Assembly (NCBI GenBank): GCA_947856675.1
Contig: CANUCM010000089.1
Coordinates: 1 to 19,689, forward strand
From: an uncultured Clostridia bacterium
GTDB lineage: Bacteria > Bacillota > Clostridia > Oscillospirales > Butyricicoccaceae
Reading direction: 5' to 3'
DNA length: 19,689 bases
The notes under the pieces: model-generated
The model's input: the letters and a program-made list of their open reading frames with translations, nothing else
Told to the model about the DNA's origin: nothing
The model's database searches: none
Shown: positions 8,037 through 15,004 of the stretch, piece after piece
How the letters are laid out: the number at the start of each line of letters is the position of its first letter
Position numbering within the stretch: the stretch's first letter is position 1
Made by a program: the position numbers and the translations under genes

Positions 8037-8062
8037 AAGCATGGCTTCGGCCATGCTTTTTT
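8037..8062. terminator. Terminator shared by convergent genes
   Basis: A perfect 9-bp stem AAGCATGGC / GCCATGCTT with a TTCG tetraloop is followed by a T run on the plus strand. On the minus strand the stem is followed by TTTTCTTCT. It can end both the membrane-protein gene (+) and the GNAT-CPBP gene (-). Confidence 0.88.
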
Positions 8063-8079
8063 GATTGCAGAAAGGAACC

Positions 8080-9540
8080 CTATCCCCGAAAAGCCCAGGC
8101 GGCAAGGCCGATCGACAGGGCAAGGAATGCGGCGATGCCGGGGCTGCGCAGGGTCAGCAGCACTTTTTGGCCGTCGCTCAGGGGCAGTGTGCCGGGGTGC
8201 AGGTGTATGCGGCTGCGGCCGCGGGTAAAAAGTACGAGGGCGGCGCCCATGAGCGCCAGTGCGGACAGCGAGGCAAACAGCGCGGCGGACTGCCCGCTGC
8301 GGAGGAGGGTCGGCAGCAGCAGTGAACCGACGAGGTTGAAACAGGCGTGCAGCAGAATGCAGATGTGCAGGCGCCCGGTGGAAACGGCGGCGTAGGCCAG
8401 AATGGCGCCCACGGTGTAGGCATAGAAAAACTGGCCGATATTGCAGTGAAACAGCCCGAAAGCCAGCGCGGAAAAGCTGATGGCGAACTCCTCACCGAAG
8501 GGGATAAGGCGCGAAAGCAGGATGCGCCGGAACATCAGCTCCTCGAAAATGGGGGCAAGCACCACGGCAAACAGGAAAACGGCGGCGGCAGGCACATCCT
8601 GCACGGCGGAATCCAGCGGGTTTTGGTAGCTGTAGTGCAGAAGCTTTTCCAAAAACTGAATAACGGCCGTGCCGGCCAGCTGCCCGAGGTAGCCCATGCC
8701 GAGGCACAAAACGAGCAGCTTCAGTAAAAACATGCTGCCGGGCCGCTCGTGAGACAGCGGAGAAGCCGCAGGGACTTTGCGCAAAACGTAAGAAAATACC
8801 GGAAGCCCGAATCCGTACAGTGTGATGGCGGACAGGGCAAGGGCCGCAACGGGGGAATTGAGCAGCTCGGGCGCAAGCAGTGCGGCGAGCAGCGCCAGCA
8901 GCACGGCGCCCGCCTGGGCGCAGCCGATCAGGGAAACCAGCGCCCAGCCGCACCGGTTCAGAATCCTTTTGAGGTCGGGGGTGGGCTCAAACTGCTGTTT
9001 TTCGTAAAAGGACTCCCGGGTCACGCGGAACAGCAGGCTGTCAAAGCGTTCGCCGCGCACCTCGAGATCGGAATGGCCGCGCTGAAGCATTTCAAAACCG
9101 CACTTTCCGGCAAGCCGGATCATGGGGAAATTGCCCGACCAGGTTTCGGTGTAGACCGCGGTGCAGCCGGAGGAAAACAGGTAATGGATGAAGGCCGAAA
9201 AGGCCTTCTCGCCCCGGCCCTCGCCGCGGAAGCGCGGCTCGGCAATGTCAATGCCGATGGCAGGTCCGTCCCGCACGCCGTCAAGCGGATAGGAATTCAT
9301 CCAGCCGATGTGCAGCCCGTCGGCCGTCGCGATCTCAAAACGGGTGCGAACGGCCGGCGGCGGGGCGGCGGCCAGCATCCGCATTTTGTGCTCGACGGCC
9401 GAAGAGGATGCCGGGGGCTCCTGCAGCCAGGGAGCGTCCCAGTTCATCCACTCCGTATCCACCGTTCGCCAGCGCACGTGATCGGCAACGTCGGATGAAA
9501 GCATGTCACGGATGACGATATCACCGCGCTTGATTTCCAA
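8080..9540 (-). CDS. GNAT acetyltransferase fused to CPBP intramembrane metalloprotease
   Basis: Residues 1-175 look like a GNAT N-acetyltransferase of the RimJ/RimL type: an IVIRDM start and an acetyl-CoA loop RFRGEGRGEKAF (103-114), then a SGNFPMIRLAGKCGFE segment (135-150) typical of the C-terminal part of the fold. After a short link the protein is a polytopic membrane protein (about 198-480) with the three CPBP/Rce1-type protease motifs: EELMFR (333-338), FGLFH (361-365) and HACFN (398-402). CPBP proteins include CAAX-prenyl endopeptidases and bacteriocin self-immunity proteins. The start TTG 9540 is chosen because AGGGAGGG lies 7 bases upstream; this gives 486 residues. The frame stays open further upstream but without a ribosome site. 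No clear promoter is visible upstream. Substrates of either half cannot be told from sequence. Confidence 0.88.
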   Translation of the reverse strand: MEIKRGDIVIRDMLSSDVADHVRWRTVDTEWMNWDAPWLQEPPASSSAVEHKMRMLAAAPPPAVRTRFEIATADGLHIGWMNSYPLDGVRDGPAIGIDIAEPRFRGEGRGEKAFSAFIHYLFSSGCTAVYTETWSGNFPMIRLAGKCGFEMLQRGHSDLEVRGERFDSLLFRVTRESFYEKQQFEPTPDLKRILNRCGWALVSLIGCAQAGAVLLALLAALLAPELLNSPVAALALSAITLYGFGLPVFSYVLRKVPAASPLSHERPGSMFLLKLLVLCLGMGYLGQLAGTAVIQFLEKLLHYSYQNPLDSAVQDVPAAAVFLFAVVLAPIFEELMFRRILLSRLIPFGEEFAISFSALAFGLFHCNIGQFFYAYTVGAILAYAAVSTGRLHICILLHACFNLVGSLLLPTLLRSGQSAALFASLSALALMGAALVLFTRGRSRIHLHPGTLPLSDGQKVLLTLRSPGIAAFLALSIGLAAWAFRG

Positions 9541-9604
9541 AAAGGATCCCTCCCTGCTTTGCGCAAAACCTGTAACCCGGCAGATGGCGGCGCGCAGCGC
9601 GCCT

Positions 9605-9645
9605 GTCAAAACAAAAGGCGGCTCCCTCCGATGGGGAACCGCCTT
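9605..9645 (-). terminator. Minus-strand intrinsic terminator upstream of the GNAT-CPBP gene
   Basis: Arms AAGGCGG (9615-9621) and CCGCCTT (9639-9645) pair. After one mismatch TCCC/GGGA extends the stem. On the minus strand the hairpin is followed by TTTTGTTTTG. It would stop transcription arriving from higher coordinates, meaning from the promoter at 10155-10183. Confidence 0.75.
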
Positions 9646-10148
9646 ACCAACTTTCTTTAATCATTTACAAAAAACAAAAACACAAGTGATTAAAACACTT
9701 AACAAAACGGATGACTTACAAAGAACCCATATGCAGTTTGAAAATATCCCATCAATTCAGCAGCCGGCTTCCTTCTGCGCATTTCGTCATGACCCGGCTG
9801 CCATACAGGCGATAAGCTCGGCCGGCACATCGTTCCGGCAATCGGCTTCTGGTTGGGATAGTACAAAATGTGTTTTGCAAAAGGAACTGCCATCATGGGA
9901 AAAACGCACGCAGGCTTCTGTCAATATATCGGCTGTCAACGCCAAACCCCGGGCCGCGCACAGCACACGCAGCAGATGGGGAGTAACATATCAATTCAAT
10001 GTTAATATACGTTCGCGGTAATTGCTTGCACGTCGTTAGCGTTAACGCTGTGAAGTGAACTTCCTTACCGACAGAAACCTGCGTTACATAAACTCCTTCA
10101 TTGGACCCACCCCTTTCGGTGTACTGAAAAACTCTGTACCTTGTTTGT
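9646..10148 (-). other. Putative orphan transcript: non-coding RNA or decayed gene
   Basis: A stretch of about 500 bases, more AT-rich than its surroundings, lies between a strong minus-strand promoter and a minus-strand terminator. On the minus strand a leader with GGGGTGGG precedes an ATG whose frame ends after five codons (MKEFM). The next frame is open to the TGA at 9893 but lacks a start codon after the promoter until late. A second 65-codon frame (ATG 9896 to 9699) overlaps that stop by four bases but has no ribosome site. Neither translation resembles a family I know. Short inverted repeats are present (10038-10063 and 9658-9692). It could be a regulatory RNA or a gene broken by frameshifts; I cannot decide. 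Confidence 0.4.
10038..10063. repeat. Two adjacent palindromes
   Basis: AGCGTTAACGCT (10038-10049) is a perfect 12-base palindrome. Two bases later GAAGTGAACTTC (10052-10063) is a 5+5 inverted repeat around GA. Both lie about 85-110 bases downstream of the minus-strand promoter start. They could be RNA stems or operator-like sites. Confidence 0.5.
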
Positions 10149-10154
10149 ACCTCT

Positions 10155-10183
10155 ATTATACTAAAGTACCCATGCGATGTAAA
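10155..10183 (-). promoter_or_regulatory. Strong sigma-A-type promoter pointing into a gene-poor gap
   Basis: On the minus strand, -35 TTTACA (10178-10183) and a consensus -10 TATAAT (10155-10160) are spaced by exactly 17 bases. No recognisable gene follows before the terminator at 9605-9645. Confidence 0.75.
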
Positions 10184-10310
10184 TAGATAAAACAACTAAA
10201 GAATTCCCGGGTAAAAATGTGCATAATACACAATAAACGCAGGACAAACACAGGCTCTGCTCGAAGCGGCATACAATGGGATATCCGAAAAAAACGGGAG
10301 GGTGAGCTTT

Positions 10311-10835
10311 ATGCCGTTTGAAGTCAGGCCGTATGACCGCACGGCGGCGGTGGAGTATGCGCGGCTTTGGGCATACGGGAGAAACCCGGCGTATTTTAAC
10401 TTTCAGAATGTCGGCGGGGACTGTACCAACTTTGCCAGCCAGTGTGTGTATGCGGGCAGCGGGGTGATGAATTACACGCCGGTGTATGGCTGGTATTACA
10501 TATCGGTCAACGATCGCACGGCGTCGTGGACGGGCGTGCCGTATTTTTACAATTTTATCACGGGCAATGCGGGGGCAGGGCCGTTTGGCAGGGAAACGGG
10601 CATTGAGGAAATGCAGCCGGGGGATGTGGTGCAGCTGGCCATCAGCGGGCCGCAGTATCAGCACACGCCGGTGGTGGTGGAGGTGCGGGGGCGGCCGTCG
10701 CTGGACAATATTTTTGTGGCGGCGCACACAAATGACGCCTACCGGCGGCCGCTGAGCAGCTATCGTTTTCAAAAGATCCGTTTTGTGCATATAGAAGGGG
10801 TGCGCAGCCAGAGGCTGCGGCCGGAGCAGGAATAA
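10311..10835 (+). CDS. Amidase_6-type (NlpC/P60-like) cysteine hydrolase
   Basis: The 174-residue protein matches the 'putative amidase domain' family, a papain-like/NlpC-P60-like fold linked to peptidoglycan or amide hydrolysis. It has YDRTAAVEYARLWAYGRNP (8-26), the nucleophile motif GGDCTNFASQ (Cys38), QHTPVV (His118) and AAHTND (His139). MQPGDVVQL (101-109) is the strand usually found before the catalytic histidine. There is no signal peptide or membrane segment, so it is either cytoplasmic (perhaps mother-cell) or exported another way. Start ATG 10311 has GGGAGG 9 bases upstream; GTG 10302 would touch the ribosome site. Upstream, CATACAAT (10270-10277) resembles a sigma-E/sigma-K -10 box, but I see no solid -35. 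Monocistronic, with a terminator right after the stop. Confidence 0.85.
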   Translation: MPFEVRPYDRTAAVEYARLWAYGRNPAYFNFQNVGGDCTNFASQCVYAGSGVMNYTPVYGWYYISVNDRTASWTGVPYFYNFITGNAGAGPFGRETGIEEMQPGDVVQLAISGPQYQHTPVVVEVRGRPSLDNIFVAAHTNDAYRRPLSSYRFQKIRFVHIEGVRSQRLRPEQE

Positions 10836-10839
10836 AAAA

Positions 10840-10890
10840 GAGCCCGCACTCGGCGGGCTCTTTTTTGGTCCCTGCGTGCAAACCGCAGGG
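10840..10890. terminator. Bidirectional terminator plus second hairpin between amidase gene and rny
   Basis: An 8-bp stem GAGCCCGC / GCGGGCTC (10840-10860) is flanked by six A's and six T's, so it can end transcription in both directions. A second perfect 7-bp stem CCCTGCG / CGCAGGG (10870-10890) abuts the rny stop codon and may protect the rny 3' end. Confidence 0.92.
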
Positions 10891-12447
10891 TTATTTTGCA
10901 TATTCGACGGCGCGTGTTTCACGCACGACGTTGACCTTGATCTGGCCGGGGTAATTGAGCTCGGCCTCGATTTTCTTGGCGAGCTCGCGGGCCAGGAGGA
11001 TCATTTCGTCATCCTTGACTTCCTCGGGCTTGACGACGATGCGGATTTCGCGGCCGGCCTGGAAAGCGAAGCTCTTTTCGACGCCCTTCATGCCGTCGGC
11101 AAGTTCCTCCAGCTTTTCAAGGCGTTTGATGTAGGCTTCAAGATTTTCACGGCGGGCGCCGGGGCGCGCGGCCGAGATGGCGTCGGCGGCCTGTACCAGG
11201 CAGGCGACGACGGTCTGGGCTTCGACATCGCCGTGGTGCGCGTGGATGGCGTGGATGACTTCGGCGCTCTCGCGGTATTTTTTGGCCAGGTCCACGCCGA
11301 TGTTGACGTGGCTGCCTTCGACCTCATGCGTGACGGCCTTGCCGATGTCGTGCAGCAGGCCGGCGCGCTTTGCAAGCGTGACGTCGGCGCCCAGCTCACC
11401 GGCGAGCAGCCCCGCGATGTGGGCGACTTCGATGGAGTGGTTGAGCACGTTCTGGCCGTAGCTTGTGCGGTAGCGCATGCGGCCGAGCAGCTTGACAAGC
11501 TCGGGATGAATGCCGTGCAGGCCGGTTTCAAACAGGGCGCGTTCGCTTTCCTGCTTGATGATGTTTTCCACTTCACGGCGGGCTTTTTCCACCGTTTCCT
11601 CGATGCGCGCGGGATGAATGCGGCCATCGAGGATGAGCTTTTCAAGGGCCAGGCGGGCCACTTCACGGCGCACCGGGTCAAAGCTCGAAAGGGTGATGGC
11701 TTCGGGGGTGTCGTCGATGATAAGATCGACACCGGTAAGGGTTTCAAGGGTGCGGATATTGCGGCCTTCGCGGCCGATGATGCGCCCTTTCATTTCATCG
11801 TTGGGCAGCGGCACAACCGAAACGGTGGCTTCGCTGGCATGGTCTGCGGCGCAGCGCTGGATGGCGGTCGAAAGAATTTCGCGCGCTTTCTGGTCGCAGT
11901 CGTCCTTGAGCTGCCGCTCAATCTCCTTGAGCTTGACGGCGGCGTCGTGCCGGGCGTCGCTCTCCACCTGTTCGACAAGGTAGTTTTTGGCTTCTTCGGC
12001 CGTCAGGCCGGAAATGCGTTCAAGCACTTCAAGCTGGCTTTTTTTCAGGGCCCGGACTTCTTCCTGAAGTTCCTCGGTCTGTTTGAGCTTTTGAGAGAGT
12101 TTTTCTTCTTTCTGCTCGACGCTTTCGTACTTTCGGTCGATGGTTTCTTCCTTTTGCTGCAGGCGGCGTTCCTGCTTCTGCAGCTCGGAGCGGCGTTCTT
12201 TAATTTCTTTTTCAAGTTCGGTGCGGGAGCGGTAAATCTCTTCGCGGGCCTCTACGACGGCTTCGCGCTTTTTGGCTTCGGCACCTTTGATAGCCTCGTT
12301 GATAATGCGTGTCGCTTCTTCTTCGGCACTGCCGATTTCTTTTTCAGCAATTTTTTTGCGGTAAGTGTATCCGGCAAAAAGGCCGGCAGCGCCGCCGACC
12401 AGCAGAGCGAGAATGCAAAACAACCAGGACATTCCCTCCTGTGGCAA
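10891..12447 (-). CDS. rny: Ribonuclease Y
   Basis: Membrane-anchored endoribonuclease that starts bulk mRNA turnover in Bacillota. Its 518 residues are the usual length. Order of parts: an N-terminal membrane helix (about 7-26), a long charged coiled coil (30-200), a KH RNA-binding domain with the GxxG loop in GRIIGREGRN (221-230), and an HD hydrolase domain with LNHSIEVAHIAG (335-346) and LLHDIGK (364-370). The start is TTG 12447, chosen because AAGGAGG lies 7 bases upstream; an internal ATG at 12432 has AGGAGG too close (2-3 bases). The ribosome site lies in the loop of a small 5-bp stem CTGTA/TACAG (12449-12467). It has its own promoter and an approximately 88-base leader. Confidence 0.98.
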   Translation of the reverse strand: MPQEGMSWLFCILALLVGGAAGLFAGYTYRKKIAEKEIGSAEEEATRIINEAIKGAEAKKREAVVEAREEIYRSRTELEKEIKERRSELQKQERRLQQKEETIDRKYESVEQKEEKLSQKLKQTEELQEEVRALKKSQLEVLERISGLTAEEAKNYLVEQVESDARHDAAVKLKEIERQLKDDCDQKAREILSTAIQRCAADHASEATVSVVPLPNDEMKGRIIGREGRNIRTLETLTGVDLIIDDTPEAITLSSFDPVRREVARLALEKLILDGRIHPARIEETVEKARREVENIIKQESERALFETGLHGIHPELVKLLGRMRYRTSYGQNVLNHSIEVAHIAGLLAGELGADVTLAKRAGLLHDIGKAVTHEVEGSHVNIGVDLAKKYRESAEVIHAIHAHHGDVEAQTVVACLVQAADAISAARPGARRENLEAYIKRLEKLEELADGMKGVEKSFAFQAGREIRIVVKPEEVKDDEMILLARELAKKIEAELNYPGQIKVNVVRETRAVEYAK

Positions 12448-12541
12448 GCTGTAACCTCCTTATACAGTTAAAATTACGATGAATAGCAGCAGCGCGGTTT
12501 CGTCAGGAAAACCTGCGCAAAACTCCATATTATCTCATCTA

Positions 12542-12570
12542 ATTTTAGCTCGGCCGGTATGCAATGTCAA
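12542..12570 (-). promoter_or_regulatory. Sigma-A promoter of rny
   Basis: On the minus strand, consensus -35 TTGACA (12565-12570) and -10 TAAAAT (12542-12547) are separated by 17 bases. The stretch from here to the sleB stop at 12606 holds no hairpin terminator that I can see. Confidence 0.85.
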
Positions 12571-12605
12571 GGAATAGTTACAGGAATGTGAACGGAAAAA
12601 AGGGT

Positions 12606-13292
12606 TCAGCGCGCAAAGACGTGGTTGCCGATGGTGGCGATGACCGGACGTGACCAAATCCAGCTGTTGGTGGTTTTTGCGGGGTTGTAATAATAAATGG
12701 CGCCGCCGGTGGGATCCCAGCCGTTGAGGGCGTCCTGGGCGGCCCGGCGGGCGCTGTCGGCGATGGGCTGATCAAACTGCCCGTCATTCAGGGCGGAAAA
12801 GGCGCCGGGCTGGTAAATGACGCCGGAGATTGTGTTGGGGAACGAGGGGTGCTTGACGCGGTTGAGAATGACGGCGCCCACGGCGACCTGGCCGGTGTAA
12901 GGCTCGCCGCGGGCCTCGGCGGAGATCATGCGCGCGAGCAGGTAAAGGTCGTTGTCGCGTCCGGACGAAGCGCCGGAGGACGAGGAAGAGCTGGGCATTC
13001 CCAGGGCTTTGAGCGTGGCGGGGCCGACAATGCCGTCGACGGTCAGGCCGTTTTTGCGCTGAAAATATTTGACGGCGGCGGTGGTCTGGCTGCCGAAAAT
13101 CCCGTCGACGGAGCCGTCATAATAGCCCCAGTTTTTGAGCTTCTGCTGGATGGTTCTCACGGTCTGGCCGCTGGAGCCCTGGCGGTAGACGGCGGCCGAG
13201 GCCTCGGAAAAATGTCCCAGAAGAATGACGGCGACGAGGCAGATGCTGCACAGGGCAAACAGCTGCGTCGAAAGGCGGCGTTTTTTTGTCAT
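12606..13292 (-). CDS. sleB: Spore cortex-lytic enzyme SleB-type cell wall hydrolase
   Basis: SleB is a lytic transglycosylase that cuts muramic-lactam cortex peptidoglycan at spore germination. The 228-residue protein has an N-terminal hydrophobic export segment (about 10-34, ending ASAA). A peptidoglycan-binding_1 domain follows (40-98; VRTIQQKLKNWGYYDG and DGIVGPATLKAL), then a Ser-rich linker (100-111) and the hydrolase_2 domain (115-228). The catalytic glutamate should be Glu126 in ISAEARGE; GAVILNRV and QPGAFSAL are further family motifs. The ATG 13292 has AAAGGAGA 9 bases upstream. The partner gene ypeB, often next to sleB, is not adjacent. No clear sigma-A promoter is visible upstream, which fits forespore-specific expression (inference). 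A related vegetative hydrolase such as CwlJ is a less likely reading, because of the binding domain and signal. Confidence 0.9.
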   Translation of the reverse strand: MTKKRRLSTQLFALCSICLVAVILLGHFSEASAAVYRQGSSGQTVRTIQQKLKNWGYYDGSVDGIFGSQTTAAVKYFQRKNGLTVDGIVGPATLKALGMPSSSSSSGASSGRDNDLYLLARMISAEARGEPYTGQVAVGAVILNRVKHPSFPNTISGVIYQPGAFSALNDGQFDQPIADSARRAAQDALNGWDPTGGAIYYYNPAKTTNSWIWSRPVIATIGNHVFAR

Positions 13293-13363
13293 AGGGCAGA
13301 TTCTCCTTTTGGAATGGGTGTGCAAGGCCGCACAGGCAGCTTTGCTGTGGATTTCCCTATTTT

Positions 13364-13392
13364 TTGCATGCGCGCGCCGATTATGCTATAAT
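13364..13392 (+). promoter_or_regulatory. Sigma-A promoter of trmN6-rsmI
   Basis: -35 TTGCAT (13364-13369), 17-base spacer, consensus -10 TATAAT (13387-13392) with a TGC extension just upstream. It lies about 40 bases before the start codon. Confidence 0.85.
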
Positions 13393-13430
13393 ACGCTAAA
13401 ATTGGCTGAATAAAAAAGGAGGGAGTGCGG

Positions 13431-14138
13431 GTGTGCCGGACGATACCGCTGCCGTGCGGAACCAGCATGGAGCACAGGCGGGGGCTGTTTCCGCTGACGC
13501 AGGATTCGGTGCTGCTGAGCGCGTTTGTACAGCCCGGCCGGGATACCCGCGCGCTTGACCTGGGCGCGGGGCAGGGAACGCTGGGGCTCATGCTGATGGC
13601 CCGGTACCCGCGCCTGCGTGTGGACGGCGTCGAGCTGGACGCGCTTGCCGCCGGGCAGGCGGAACGCAACTACGCCCGGGCGGGCTTCGGGGCGCGGGCC
13701 AGCGTGGTGCAGGCCGACTTCCGCGCGCTTGCGCCGAATCTGTGCGGGCGGTATGACCTGTGTGTGTCAAACCCGCCGTATTTTGACGCGGGGAGCGGCG
13801 CGGGTCCGCGCAGCGAATCGCTTGCGGCGGCGCGCACGACGCAGGGGTGCACGGCGGACGAGCTGTGCGCGGCTGCCCGGCGGGCGCTGCGCTGGGGCGG
13901 GCGCTTTTTTGTGTGCTACCGGCCGGAAAGGCTGCCGGTGCTGCTGGCCTCGCTCGGACGGTACAGGCTGGAACCGAAGCGCCTGCGGTTTGTCCACCAC
14001 AGCCCCGGGCACCGGGCGTCGCTGGCGCTTGTGGAGGCCAGGCTGGGCGGAGGAAGCGAACTTTTTGTGCCTGCGCCGCTGTTTTTGTACGACGCCGGCG
14101 GGAATATGACGCCGGAGGCGCTGGAAATTTATCGTTAG
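13431..14138 (+). CDS. trmN6: tRNA1(Val) adenine-37-N6 methyltransferase family protein (TrmN6/YfiC/YabB)
   Basis: SAM-dependent class I methyltransferase, 235 residues. The SAM-binding loop is LDLGAGQGTLGL (42-53), the acidic strand end is VDGVELD (64-70), and the catalytic N6-adenine motif is SNPPYF (113-118). N-terminal LPLTQDSVLL-like sequence (FPLTQDSVLL, 20-29) is typical of the YfiC/TrmN6 group. I chose GTG 13431, 7 bases after GGAGGG; a GTG at 13425 is in frame but sits against the ribosome site. It precedes rsmI by 11 bases, and the same pair (yabB, yabC) lies beside abrB in Bacillus subtilis. The exact RNA target in this organism is inferred from the family. Confidence 0.9.
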   Translation: MCRTIPLPCGTSMEHRRGLFPLTQDSVLLSAFVQPGRDTRALDLGAGQGTLGLMLMARYPRLRVDGVELDALAAGQAERNYARAGFGARASVVQADFRALAPNLCGRYDLCVSNPPYFDAGSGAGPRSESLAAARTTQGCTADELCAAARRALRWGGRFFVCYRPERLPVLLASLGRYRLEPKRLRFVHHSPGHRASLALVEARLGGGSELFVPAPLFLYDAGGNMTPEALEIYR

Positions 14139-14149
14139 AGGAGCAAATC

Positions 14150-15004
14150 ATGAGCGGAAAACTGTATGTGGTGTCGACGCCCATCGGCAACTTGGGCGAT
14201 ATGACGCCCCGGGCGCTGGAAACGCTGCGCAGCGTGGACTTTATCGCGGCGGAGGACACGCGCGTGGGCGCAAAGCTGCTCAACCGTTTCGGCATTAAGA
14301 AGCCGCAGGTCAGCTACTTTGAGCACAACCGCCGCCAAAAGGGCGAGATGCTGGCAGAGCGCATGGAAAACGGCGAAAGCTGCGCGCTGATCACCGACGC
14401 GGGAACCCCGGCCATTTCCGATCCGGGGACGGATCTTGTGGCACTGTGCGCGCAGCGCGGCATAGAAGTGGTGTCTGTGCCGGGGTGCTGCGCCGTGGCC
14501 GCCGCGCTGTCGGTCGCGGGCATGGAGTGCGGGCGTTTTACCTTTGAGGGCTTTTTGTCAACCAACAAAAAAAACCGCAGCGAGCACCTGGCTCAGCTGC
14601 GGACGGAAACGCGGACGATGGTGTTTTATGAAGCGCCGCACAAGCTGGTGCGCACGCTGGAGGACATGCTGCAGGCGCTGGGTGACCGGCCGGTCGCTTT
14701 GTGCCGCGAGCTGACCAAGCTGCATGAGCAGGTTTTTCGCACCACCTTGTCCGGGGCGCTTGAGCATTACCGGCAGACGCCGCCCCGGGGCGAGTTCGTG
14801 CTGGTGGTGGGCGCCCTGCCCGCTGCGGAGCAGGGGGAGGGAGTCCCCGACGAACAGAGCCTGATGGAAGAAATCGGGGGCATTCTGCTGGCCGAACACT
14901 GCGGGCTGATGGCGGCGGTTCGGCAGGTCAGCGCGCGCTACGGCCTTTCCAAAAACGCGCTGTACCAGAAAGCGCTGCGCGTATACGGCCGCCCGGAGGA
15001 TTAA
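14150..15004 (+). CDS. rsmI: 16S rRNA (cytidine-1402-2'-O)-methyltransferase RsmI
   Basis: Methylates the ribose of C1402 in the decoding centre of 16S rRNA. The 284-residue protein belongs to the tetrapyrrole-methylase fold: it starts KLYVVSTPIGNLGDMTPRAL, has AAEDTR (33-38), the family signature ITDAGTPAISDPG (81-93), TFEGFL and MVFYEAPHKL. The usual PGPSA motif reads PGCCA here (111-115). The ATG 14150 follows GAGGAG that overlaps the trmN6 stop, so translation is probably coupled. Its stop overlaps the stop of spmB on the other strand by four bases (TTAA, 15001-15004), leaving no room for a terminator. Confidence 0.97.
   Translation: MSGKLYVVSTPIGNLGDMTPRALETLRSVDFIAAEDTRVGAKLLNRFGIKKPQVSYFEHNRRQKGEMLAERMENGESCALITDAGTPAISDPGTDLVALCAQRGIEVVSVPGCCAVAAALSVAGMECGRFTFEGFLSTNKKNRSEHLAQLRTETRTMVFYEAPHKLVRTLEDMLQALGDRPVALCRELTKLHEQVFRTTLSGALEHYRQTPPRGEFVLVVGALPAAEQGEGVPDEQSLMEEIGGILLAEHCGLMAAVRQVSARYGLSKNALYQKALRVYGRPED

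Noticed and set aside
9503..10021. Plus-strand frame of 172 codons spanning the intergenic gap
   Set aside because: It begins inside the GNAT coding region, passes through a terminator hairpin and has no ribosome site or recognisable sequence.
10010..10130. Possible T-box or other known riboswitch in the orphan transcript (GGGGTGGG and ACCGCGAACG present)
   Set aside because: The two elements are far apart and not in T-box order; I could not build a known riboswitch core. The region does not match tmRNA, RNase P RNA or SRP RNA signatures either.
10876..12471. Plus-strand frame of 531 codons opposite rny, longer than rny itself
   Set aside because: The translation is Phe/Asp/Gly-rich with no domain, whereas the minus strand encodes a complete RNase Y with promoter, ribosome site and terminator.
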